From Prosthecobacter algae (lineage in GTDB: Bacteria; Verrucomicrobiota; Verrucomicrobiia; Verrucomicrobiales; Verrucomicrobiaceae): a stretch of 64,000 nt of DNA. Location of the stretch: the NCBI RefSeq assembly GCF_039542385.1, contig NZ_BAABIA010000002.1:682001-746000 (forward strand), in the 5' to 3' direction. Shown one piece after another: positions 22,555 to 30,327 of this stretch (its first letter is position 1; each line of letters begins with the position of its first letter). The translations under genes and the position numbers were made by a program. Under the pieces are notes generated by a model. It did not search any database, was not told the DNA's origin, and saw only the letters and a program-made list of their open reading frames with translations.

Positions 22555-23865
22555 TCAGCCCACGCAGGGCAGCATCATGGCATCCCGCATGCCATGGAGG
22601 ATCTTCTTGTCCGCCGGGCACACCGTAGCCAGCACCCCACCCAGGTGAGTCTCCTCCGTGCCCTGCGGCACAAAGTAGTAGGGGCAGAGGCGCACGCGAG
22701 ACTTCATCATCGCCGTCTCCTGCCGTTCCTCGTTCCAGGCCGGGTGATTCACCACCCGGGCACGGTGAAAGCGCTGCATCACAAAGGGGTTCGTGGGAAA
22801 GCTGGCCAGCGCCTCATCCAGTGCCGTCGCCCACTGCTCCTGCGACAGGTCATGGCCGATGGACACACTGCGGGAGCCCCAGCCCACCTCAGAAAAACCG
22901 CTGATTTTCAGCACCAGTTCCCGCTGCTTGCCGCCGAACTTTTTGGCCTCCTGCCAGGACTGGATATTCAGCCCCGGATACACCGCAAAGGGCGGCAGCG
23001 GCGCGGGATCCACCACCCACCCCTGGGGGATGCATTTCTGCAGCAGTTCATAGTCCGCCTGGCCCAGCGTCTCCCGCCAATAGTCCTGGAGCGGGGGTGA
23101 CCAAAACAGCACCAGCCACAGCTTTTCCTCCAGGAAGGCCTTCAGCGGCGGGGTGAACTGCAGCTCCCCCTCCTGCGCCATCTTCAGCATCTCCGTGGCG
23201 AGGTCCACATTGTCGAGATCGAACAGCTCAAAGAAACGGTACACGCTGGAGCCCGCCAGCTCGCGCGGCGTCAGGTTCCACGGATTCATCACACTGCGGG
23301 GGAAACCGCCGCCGCGCTCGTTGAGCTTGCCCACCAGCCACTCCATCTCCGGCTGGTAATCACCCGACTCGCGGGAAATGAGGATGTCCTCGTTCGGAAA
23401 TGCGGCGGCAAACCCTTCCACCATGCCTGCCCCACCGCCGAGCACGGGCTGGCCCAGGGCGGCATAGGTTTCATTCAGCCAGCCGGTGAGGCCGATGCCC
23501 CCCGGCAGGGAGTCCAGCTCCGAGATGCACACACCATCCTCCGTCAGCACCAGATCGGGCCGCAGCACGCCGGGCAGATCATTCCGCCACCGGGCCTCCC
23601 GCCCCAGGGCGATGACGTGGGCGGGTTTGCCCTGGTCCATCAACTGGGCCACCCAGGCGATTTCCGGTTTTTCCAGGCTCTCAAAATACAGCCGGTTGCT
23701 GGCTCGCTGAAAGGCCCGCAACGCAGGCCCCAGTTTCTCGATCAGCGCCACCGTCGCGGCATCCAGCGCGAAGGCTTCAGGGGAAAGTACCCACTCCTTG
23801 TCGCGGAACATGCCCTCCTCTGGAAAACTCTGGCGAATGTGGGCGATGCGATCGGCGGGGGACAT
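22555..23865 (-). CDS. ATP-grasp-like protein of unknown substrate
   Basis: The ATG at 23865 gives 436 residues beginning MSPADRIAHIRQSF. The central and C-terminal regions carry ATP-grasp-like features: KISGFSEVGWGSRSVSIG resembles the nucleotide-clamping loop, followed by WATALDEALASFPTNPFVMQ and an acid-rich start (VLTEDGVCISELDSLPGGIG). ATP-grasp enzymes join a carboxylate to an amine or thiol through an acyl phosphate. I could not place it in a named family. It precedes the 4-mercaptohistidine methyltransferase-like gene, so a joint role in a small thiol or peptide pathway is a reasonable hypothesis. An N-terminal extension to 23973 is considered spurious. Confidence 0.65.
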   Translation of the reverse strand: MSPADRIAHIRQSFPEEGMFRDKEWVLSPEAFALDAATVALIEKLGPALRAFQRASNRLYFESLEKPEIAWVAQLMDQGKPAHVIALGREARWRNDLPGVLRPDLVLTEDGVCISELDSLPGGIGLTGWLNETYAALGQPVLGGGAGMVEGFAAAFPNEDILISRESGDYQPEMEWLVGKLNERGGGFPRSVMNPWNLTPRELAGSSVYRFFELFDLDNVDLATEMLKMAQEGELQFTPPLKAFLEEKLWLVLFWSPPLQDYWRETLGQADYELLQKCIPQGWVVDPAPLPPFAVYPGLNIQSWQEAKKFGGKQRELVLKISGFSEVGWGSRSVSIGHDLSQEQWATALDEALASFPTNPFVMQRFHRARVVNHPAWNEERQETAMMKSRVRLCPYYFVPQGTEETHLGGVLATVCPADKKILHGMRDAMMLPCVG

Positions 23866-23982
23866 GATGTAAGAGGAAACGGCCAAGCCAGGCTCTTGGA
23901 TGAACTTGCACCCATTCTGGCACCACCCTGGTCCTTGCTCAATCAGAAGCATCCGCCTGAATGCAGGCCACACGTGCGGCTT

Positions 23983-24900
23983 CTACTTCAGCGTCAGCTC
24001 TTCCATCAGGCCACGGAGCTGATCATGCGTGCGGGCCACCATGCTCTGCGTGGGCGGGCCGGTGTTCTTGTCATTCCAGACTTTTTCCAGCTCCGTCAGC
24101 ACCCCGATCACCGGCTGCACCAGGGCAGAACGGCGGGTCGTTTCACCCAGGGTCGCAAAATCTTGCCGCAGGTCCGCCAGCAAGGCAGGGGAGCCGATGC
24201 ACAGCGGGCGCTTGTCCACATCCGGGATCTCCACCACCAGCTTGGAGACGATCTCCAGAGAGCGCATCCAGGCCCCGATGTCCACCAGCACGGCGAGGTC
24301 GTCGTCCATCTGCTCGCGCAGCAGGCGCAGGAGTTCCTGGTGGCCGTCCACAATCTCCTGGCGGAGGTCTTTCCACTCATCCATCTCCGCCATTTTGGCC
24401 TGGGCCATGAGGCGGGGTTTCATCTTTTCTCCCAGGCCCAGCATGCGGCAATAGGTGACGATGTCCTGGTTGTTGTTGCGGAACTGCTGGGAATCTCCAG
24501 CCTCCCAGATGAGAAACGTTTCCCCGATCAGGCTGCCCAGGGTAAAGGCGGCCTTGTTCCGATCCGCCGTGGGTGAGGGCGGCTGCGGCCGGTACATGGT
24601 GCGCCAACGCGCCTTCGTGTGCTGCCCGGCCATCTCCAAAAAGTCCGCCGGCGTCTGGTCCTCCGTCCAGAAAATGACCCGAGCCACAAATTCCCCGGCA
24701 CTGGCGGCGATGGAATTCGGCGGTACTGGCTCCTGACTCCAGACGTGGACCGGGAGCACGACGGCAAGCGCCGTGCTGAGGACAAGCACGTTCGAAAATG
24801 GAATCACGGTGGGGGTTTGGTCGGACTTGTTAAGATGCCTGAAAGGAACGGATTGTTCAAAATCCTGTTCTTTTTCCAACACCAAAATAATTCGACTCAC
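23983..24900 (-). CDS. Secreted helical protein of unknown function
   Basis: The open frame from the ATG at 24900 has 305 residues, but the hydrophobic export signal (VIPFSNVLVLSTALAVVLPV) starts only at residue 32, at a GTG (24807), which may be the true start. The mature part is helix-rich (LLRLLREQMDDDLAVLVDIG, MRSLEIVSKLVVEIPD) with no recognised motif. It could be a periplasmic protein of the same transcription unit as the ATP-grasp-like gene 117 bases downstream. Just upstream of the ATG is a remnant of a glmS tail. Confidence 0.6.
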   Translation of the reverse strand: MSRIILVLEKEQDFEQSVPFRHLNKSDQTPTVIPFSNVLVLSTALAVVLPVHVWSQEPVPPNSIAASAGEFVARVIFWTEDQTPADFLEMAGQHTKARWRTMYRPQPPSPTADRNKAAFTLGSLIGETFLIWEAGDSQQFRNNNQDIVTYCRMLGLGEKMKPRLMAQAKMAEMDEWKDLRQEIVDGHQELLRLLREQMDDDLAVLVDIGAWMRSLEIVSKLVVEIPDVDKRPLCIGSPALLADLRQDFATLGETTRRSALVQPVIGVLTELEKVWNDKNTGPPTQSMVARTHDQLRGLMEELTLK

Positions 24901-24943
24901 CTGCTCTTCGCCAGATTTGCCCCTTTGTCCACATCACATCCGC
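24897..24943 (-). pseudogene. Remnant of a glmS 3' end
   Basis: On the minus strand these bases read GCDVDKGANLAKSR and stop, matching the last residues of GlmS (GCDVDKPRNLAKS) in the same phase. The 41-base core is about 78 percent identical, without gaps, to 25193-25233 inside the intact glmS. There is no other part of glmS beside it. It is an old partial duplication or the tail of a lost second copy. The rest of 24944-25110 holds no gene that I can see. Confidence 0.6.
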
Positions 24944-25115
24944 ATGTAAAACTAGCACCTCTGAGCGCAACTCATACCGACTGGCTTGGCAAAGCTTGCC
25001 TATTCCAAGGGGGTTTCAACGAAGCCTGGGCAAATCCGGCATCATTGAGGCCGCTCGAATCTTCTCGTCTGTGCCACTCAACTGAACGAGTGGAATCACC
25101 TACGTGCCCTCACTC

Positions 25116-25157
25116 TAAAAAAGCGTGGGCGCGGAACCCTTCCACACCCACGCTTTG
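25116..25157 (-). terminator. Rho-independent terminator of glmS
   Basis: On the minus strand CAAAGCGTGGG pairs with CCCACGCTTT and is followed by a run of six T residues. It starts about 20 bases after the glmS stop codon. Confidence 0.75.
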
Positions 25158-25177
25158 AGATTTCGGCAGTTGGGGTT

Positions 25178-27031
25178 TTACTCCACCGTCACGCTCTTCG
25201 CCAGATTGCGCGGCTTGTCCACGTCGCAACCGCGAGCGACGGCGGTGTAGTAGGAGAGCAACTGCAGCGGGATCACGGTGAGCAGCGGGCTGAGGTAGGA
25301 CGGGCAGTCCGGGACGTAGATCACATCGTCGGTGAGGCGCTCCAGCTCGGTGCGGCCTTCGGTGGTGACGCAGACGACCGGGCCTTTGCGGGCCAGCACT
25401 TCTTCGATGTTGCTGACGTTCTTATCGAACACGGCATCATCCGGAGCGATGAAGATGGAGGGCATGTCTGGCTTCACCAGGGCGATGACACCGTGCTTCA
25501 GCTCGGCACTCGGGTGACCGCTGGCGTAGATGTAGCTGATCTCCTTCATCTTCAGCGCGCCTTCGAGGGCGACGGGGTAGTTTGCCTGCCGGCCCATGAA
25601 GAGCATCCCTTCGGCGTTCGCGTGTTTCTCGGCGATGGCCTTGATGCGGTCCGTCTGGGTGAGAATGCTGGCGATCTTGTCCGGGATGGCTTCCATCTCG
25701 TCGATCATCTCCATGCCATCGGCGGTGGAGAGGTGATGGATGCGGCCAAAAAGCATGCCGAGAAGGGTCATGATCATCACCTGAGAAGTAAAGGTCTTCG
25801 TCGCCGCCACACCGATCTCAGGGCCAGCATGGATGTAACAGCCGCCGTCGCTTTCACGGGCGATGGTGCTGCCCACGCTGTTGACGATGCCCAGGCACTT
25901 GATGCCTTTGCGCCGCGCTTCACGCATAGCGGCCAGGGTATCAATGGTCTCGCCGCTCTGGCTGAGGACGAACTGCAGGGTGTTCTTGTCCGCCGGCACG
26001 TTGCGGTAGCGGAATTCGCTGGCGATTTCCACCTCCGTAGGCACACGAGCGAGGGTCTCGATGACGTATTCCCCAACCATCGCGGCATGGAAGGCTGTGC
26101 CGCAGCCGCTGAGGATGATGCGGTCAATGCCACGTAGCTCTTGCGGAGTCATGTTCAGCCCACCCAGGATGGCCATGCCGTCATCGCGGGAAAGGCGACC
26201 GCGCATGGCGTTGCGGAGGGAGTTCGGCTGCTCGAAGATTTCCTTGAGCATGTAGTGCGGGAAGTCGCCTTTTTCAGCGTCATCGGCGGTGAATTCCACC
26301 CGGCTGACTTTCACCTGCGCGGTGCCGCCATCCATGGAGGTGACGTCATAACGCCCTTCCGTGAGGCTCACGATGTCGTGGTCATTCAGATACACCACGT
26401 CGCGTGTGTGGGCGACGATGGCGGAGACATCGCTGGCGAGATAGTGCTCTCCATCGCCCAGGCCGACGACAAGCGGGCTGCCCAGGCGGGCACCGACGAT
26501 GACGCCAGGAACCTCGGCATGCATGGCCGCGATGCCGTAGGTACCTTTCACCTTGGCCAAGGCCTGTTTCAGGGCGGTGCGCAGGCGGGTAGGACCATCG
26601 GTTTCATCGCTGGCATCAAAGTAGCGACCCACCATGTGAGCCAGGACTTCGGTATCGGTCTGCGACTCAAAAGTATCACCTTGCGCGAGCAATTGATCAC
26701 GCAGCGTCTGGTAGTTTTCAATGACGCCATTGTGGACGAGCACCAGCTTGCCGCCCTGGTCGCGATGCGGGTGGGCGTTTTCATCGGTGGGAGCGCCGTG
26801 GGTGGCCCAGCGCGTGTGGGAAATGCCTGTGCAGCCTTGAGGGGCGATCTCCGCCACGGCCTGCCGCAGGTTATCAATGCGGCCCGCCCGCTTGATGATT
26901 TCGACCGTGTCACCGCCGTTCAGAAGGGCAATGCCCGCTGAGTCATAGCCGCGATATTCCAGCCTGCGCAGCCCATCCAAAAGGATCGGGCTGGCCTGCC
27001 GCTTGCCGATGTAGCCAACAATTCCGCACAT
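25178..27031 (-). CDS. glmS: Glutamine--fructose-6-phosphate aminotransferase (isomerizing)
   Basis: GlmS converts fructose 6-phosphate and glutamine to glucosamine 6-phosphate, the first step to UDP-GlcNAc for peptidoglycan and lipopolysaccharide. The 617-residue length is normal. The N-terminal nucleophile Cys is in MCGIVGYIG, followed by the glutaminase domain (ISHTRWATHG, HNGVIENY). Two SIS sugar-isomerase domains follow (LSGCGTAFHAA, LSQSGETIDT, SGHPSAELKHG), and the C-terminus ends DVDKPRNLAKSVTVE as in functional enzymes. It diverges from the alcohol dehydrogenase gene and has its own terminator. Confidence 0.97.
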   Translation of the reverse strand: MCGIVGYIGKRQASPILLDGLRRLEYRGYDSAGIALLNGGDTVEIIKRAGRIDNLRQAVAEIAPQGCTGISHTRWATHGAPTDENAHPHRDQGGKLVLVHNGVIENYQTLRDQLLAQGDTFESQTDTEVLAHMVGRYFDASDETDGPTRLRTALKQALAKVKGTYGIAAMHAEVPGVIVGARLGSPLVVGLGDGEHYLASDVSAIVAHTRDVVYLNDHDIVSLTEGRYDVTSMDGGTAQVKVSRVEFTADDAEKGDFPHYMLKEIFEQPNSLRNAMRGRLSRDDGMAILGGLNMTPQELRGIDRIILSGCGTAFHAAMVGEYVIETLARVPTEVEIASEFRYRNVPADKNTLQFVLSQSGETIDTLAAMREARRKGIKCLGIVNSVGSTIARESDGGCYIHAGPEIGVAATKTFTSQVMIMTLLGMLFGRIHHLSTADGMEMIDEMEAIPDKIASILTQTDRIKAIAEKHANAEGMLFMGRQANYPVALEGALKMKEISYIYASGHPSAELKHGVIALVKPDMPSIFIAPDDAVFDKNVSNIEEVLARKGPVVCVTTEGRTELERLTDDVIYVPDCPSYLSPLLTVIPLQLLSYYTAVARGCDVDKPRNLAKSVTVE

Positions 27032-27185
27032 AGTGTTCGTTTTGCCCGCCGCGCAGCGGGAACTTCATTCTAGCCGTTAGAATGCCAGCCCGCCAGTGAA
27101 AGGGCAATTTGGTGAAAGATTCGGCTCTCGAATGACCAAGACTTCCCTGATTGCAGTCCCTAGAGTCCACGTAAACAATGCGCTC

Positions 27186-28337
27186 ATGACCTTCGAATTC
27201 GCCACCGCCACGCGGATCCTCTTTGGCCGGGGAACGGCTGCGCAATTGCCTGCACAGGCTCTCGCTTTCGGTAAAAAAGTCCTCGTCGTTACGGGATGCG
27301 ATCCACAGCGCCATTTGCCGCTGCTCACGCAATTGGAGACGGCGGGGCTACAGGTCACCATTTTCCCCATCGCCACGGAGCCAACGGTAGACGATGCACG
27401 CCGTGGAGCTGCCAGCGCCCTGAGCTGCGGGGCGGAGGTGGTCATCGGCCTGGGCGGCGGCAGCGCGGTGGATGCTGGGAAAGCCATCGCGGCCCTGGCC
27501 CGGCAGCCGCATGATCTGCTGCATTATCTGGAGGTGGTGGGCAAGGGTCTGCCCCTGGAGGGAAAACCCCTGCCCTACATTGCGGTGCCGACGACCGCAG
27601 GCACGGGGGCCGAGGTCACCCGCAATGCCGTCCTCGTCAGTGCCGAGCATGGGGTGAAGGCCAGCCTGCGCCATGCCTCCATGCTGCCCACTTTGGCCCT
27701 GGTGGATCCTGAGTTGGCCCGCGATTGCCCGCCCGCTGTCACAGCCGCCAGTGGCATGGATGCCCTCACTCAATGCCTGGAGGCCTACGTCTCCTGCAAG
27801 GCCCAGCCGCTGACGGATGCCCTCTGTGTGGATGGCATGCGCCGGGCGGTGCGCTCCCTGGAAAAAGCCGTGGCCCATGGCGATGATCTGGAGGCGCGAG
27901 AGGACTTGGCGCTGGCCGCTCTTTACAGTGGCATGGCCTTGGCCAATGCGGGACTGGGGGCCGTTCACGGGTTTGCCGCGCCTATCGGTGGCAGTTTCAA
28001 GGCAGCCCATGGGGCGGTCTGTGCGGCCCTGCTGCCCCCGGTTTGGGCAGCGAACTGGGCGGTGATTCAAAAGGGGGCGCACCCTGCTGCACGTGCCCGG
28101 TTTGAAACCGTCGCTCGGCTACTCCTGAAGGATGAGGCCGCCACGCCTGACCAAGCGACCGACTATCTTCAGGGTTTGGCCCAGCGCCTCGGCATCCCCA
28201 GCCTGGGCAGCCATGGCATCACTGAAAGCCACCTGGACGACATCGCCACGCAGGCCGCCAAGGCCAGCAGCATGAAGGGCAATCCGGTGCCTCTGACGCA
28301 TGACGAGCTCCTTGATATCCTCCGGGCTGCCTTATGA
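27186..28337 (+). CDS. Iron-containing alcohol dehydrogenase family protein
   Basis: The ATG at 27186 gives 383 residues starting at the usual first strand (MTFEFATATRILFGRGTA). The cofactor motif GGGSAVDAGKA lies near residue 95 and AVPTTAGTGAEVTRNAVLV marks the end of the nucleotide domain. Metal ligands are expected from the aspartate and the histidines in VHGFAAPIGG and the later KAAHGAVCAALLPPV. Members reduce aldehydes or oxidise alcohols such as butanol, glycerol or maleylacetate. The substrate is not predictable here. The frame is open upstream to 27096, but no better start exists. Confidence 0.88.
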   Translation: MTFEFATATRILFGRGTAAQLPAQALAFGKKVLVVTGCDPQRHLPLLTQLETAGLQVTIFPIATEPTVDDARRGAASALSCGAEVVIGLGGGSAVDAGKAIAALARQPHDLLHYLEVVGKGLPLEGKPLPYIAVPTTAGTGAEVTRNAVLVSAEHGVKASLRHASMLPTLALVDPELARDCPPAVTAASGMDALTQCLEAYVSCKAQPLTDALCVDGMRRAVRSLEKAVAHGDDLEAREDLALAALYSGMALANAGLGAVHGFAAPIGGSFKAAHGAVCAALLPPVWAANWAVIQKGAHPAARARFETVARLLLKDEAATPDQATDYLQGLAQRLGIPSLGSHGITESHLDDIATQAAKASSMKGNPVPLTHDELLDILRAAL

Positions 28338-28449
28338 GGGGCAATGCAGGCTAAGGCACGGACAATTCAGCGTGAAGAAGCCACGACGTGGGAGCGTTGG
28401 TTTAATAAGTATTTTAAAAGCCTATTTAAAAGACCGTCCACTTCCTATC

Positions 28450-29724
28450 ATGCGCCTCCTTTTGCTCCTCACCTTGCTGCCGCTCCTGGCCGTGGCCGAG
28501 GAGGAGTATGAATTGCCGCCCATCCGCTACTCCGCCACCCAGCCAAAAGACGTGGTGCAGGATCTCCTGCGCCGCATGCAAGTAGGCAAGGCCCAGGTGA
28601 ACCGCACGGATACCTGGACGCTGCTGCGGGATCTGCTGAAGCATTTTCATATCCCCGAGGAATCCCAGGTGCTGGTGTTCTCCAAGACCAGCAAGCAGAA
28701 CGACCGTATCACGCCGCAGACCCCTCGCGTCATCTATTTCGGTGAAGAGGCTTACGTGGGCTACACCCTCGGCGGCTCCATCGAGGTGGCGGCGGTGGAT
28801 CCTCACCTAGGTCCCATTTTTTATCTGCTGGAACCCGAGACCGAGCCGGAAAAGCCGCTGCAATTTCACCGTGACCAAAGCTGCATGAGCTGCCACGGCG
28901 GTCCCTTCACACCCGGAGTGCCGGGGGTCCTGGTACGCTCCGTTTTCCCCAGTGCCAGCGGCCACCCTATCCTCAGCCAGGGCAGCACTGTGGTGGATAG
29001 CACCACGCCTTTCAGCAACCGCTGGGGCGGCTGGTACGTCACGGGCAAACATGGCAGCGCCCTCCATCGTGGCAATGTCATCGCCACTGAAAATGCAGAC
29101 AACACCTGCGACATGCCCCAGGAGCAGGGGGCCAACATCACCAGCCTAACCAACTTTTTCGATACGCGACCTTACCCCCGAGCCAGCAGCGACATCGTCG
29201 CCCTCATGGTCCTGGAGCACCAGACCGCCACGCAAAACGTGCTGACCAAGGCTCACCACACGGCGCTCCGCGCCCTGCACATGCAGCACTCATTGCAAAA
29301 GGAGTTAGGCGAACCCGTGCAGCCGCAGCCGGTCGGCACGGCGCAGCGCATTATTAGCCACAGCGCCGAAGACGTGCTGGATGCCCTGCTTTTCAAAGAT
29401 GAAGCCGAACTGCCTGAAGGTGGCATCGAAGGCGACGAAGCCTTCCAGGCCGCCTTTGCTCAAGAGGCTCCACGTAGCGCCGATGGCCGCAGTTTGAAGG
29501 ACTTTCAGCTCCTCAATCGCCTGTTCAAATACCGCTGCAGCTACATGATCCACAGCCGCACCTTCACCCAGATGCAGCCCCATTTAAAACAGGCCGTACT
29601 GACCCGGCTGGAAGCGATCTTAAAAGGCGAAGACACCAGCGAGCGCTACGACTACCTCGGTGAATCCGAACGGAAACATATCCGCACGATCCTGGTGGAG
29701 ACGCTGAAAACCTCCACAAAGTAA
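28450..29724 (+). CDS. Periplasmic CxxCH haem protein, family not recognised
   Basis: The ATG at 28450 gives 424 residues with a Sec signal (MRLLLLLTLLPLLAVA). A single c-type haem motif, CMSCH, follows FHRDQS near residue 140, and GGPFTPGVPGVLVRSVFPSA comes next. No canonical cytochrome c distal Met segment was identified, so the protein may be a diheme-peroxidase relative or a single-haem redox protein. The C-terminal half is helical (MQPHLKQAVLTRLEAILKGE). I cannot name the family. Upstream codons from 28300 overlap the dehydrogenase gene and are not accepted. Confidence 0.65.
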   Translation: MRLLLLLTLLPLLAVAEEEYELPPIRYSATQPKDVVQDLLRRMQVGKAQVNRTDTWTLLRDLLKHFHIPEESQVLVFSKTSKQNDRITPQTPRVIYFGEEAYVGYTLGGSIEVAAVDPHLGPIFYLLEPETEPEKPLQFHRDQSCMSCHGGPFTPGVPGVLVRSVFPSASGHPILSQGSTVVDSTTPFSNRWGGWYVTGKHGSALHRGNVIATENADNTCDMPQEQGANITSLTNFFDTRPYPRASSDIVALMVLEHQTATQNVLTKAHHTALRALHMQHSLQKELGEPVQPQPVGTAQRIISHSAEDVLDALLFKDEAELPEGGIEGDEAFQAAFAQEAPRSADGRSLKDFQLLNRLFKYRCSYMIHSRTFTQMQPHLKQAVLTRLEAILKGEDTSERYDYLGESERKHIRTILVETLKTSTK

Positions 29725-29753
29725 TCCAGAGATGCAATTCAAAGAAGAACACC

Positions 29754-30284
29754 TCAATCTTGCCTTTCCAAAACCCAGTCCTTGAAAGCTGGAAACCGCC
29801 CTGCGGCGGCGGACATTATAGACTCGGCTGTAGCGGGAAGTTGGAACCCGTAGCGAGCCTGCATAAAACGGCGAAACGGCTCAGTTTCATCGAAAGCAGC
29901 CGGGCATGAAGCCGGATCATCCAGACCAATTTCCGAATAACCCAGACAGAGGAGACGGCAAAACTCCTTGGCATCTGTGGCTATAACAACCAAGGCCCCC
30001 TCTGAACCAAACATCACAACAGGGGCTGCATCGGGAGACAATCCTTCCGTCAGCCACAACGCATAAACATCGCCACAAGCCCCTCGGCCAAAAGGGAGGA
30101 ATGATTGATAAGCAAGCGGGTCCTTTCGAAACCAGCCTTTCAAAGACTCGACACCGATTTTAGAAAGTTCAAAACATCCACTGATCGGATAGCCCTGCAC
30201 ATCCAAGAAAGCACATATATCAACGACCGGCGGTGGCAACCGATGCCCTAGAGCAAAAGTTGCTTCAATTTCGATGGAGGTCAT
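29754..30284 (-). CDS. SMI1/KNR4 (SUKH)-like protein
   Basis: This 176-residue soluble protein has a central pattern reminiscent of the SUKH fold: FLPFGRGACGDVYALWLTEG, then APVVMFGSEGALVVIATDAK and EFCRLLCLGYSEIG. SUKH proteins include immunity proteins against contact-dependent and other polymorphic toxins as well as regulatory proteins. No toxin gene is next to it; the neighbours are rapA and the CxxCH protein. Assignment rests on pattern only. Confidence 0.45.
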   Translation of the reverse strand: MTSIEIEATFALGHRLPPPVVDICAFLDVQGYPISGCFELSKIGVESLKGWFRKDPLAYQSFLPFGRGACGDVYALWLTEGLSPDAAPVVMFGSEGALVVIATDAKEFCRLLCLGYSEIGLDDPASCPAAFDETEPFRRFMQARYGFQLPATAESIMSAAAGRFPAFKDWVLERQD

Positions 30285-30327
30285 GGAAGAACTCTAGCCT
30301 AACCCAAAGGTCGGATCAAAGCTCTTC

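Noticed and set aside
27032..27185. glmS riboswitch/ribozyme upstream of glmS
   Set aside because: The region is too short, contains only a small GC hairpin and shows none of the conserved ribozyme core that I could recognise.
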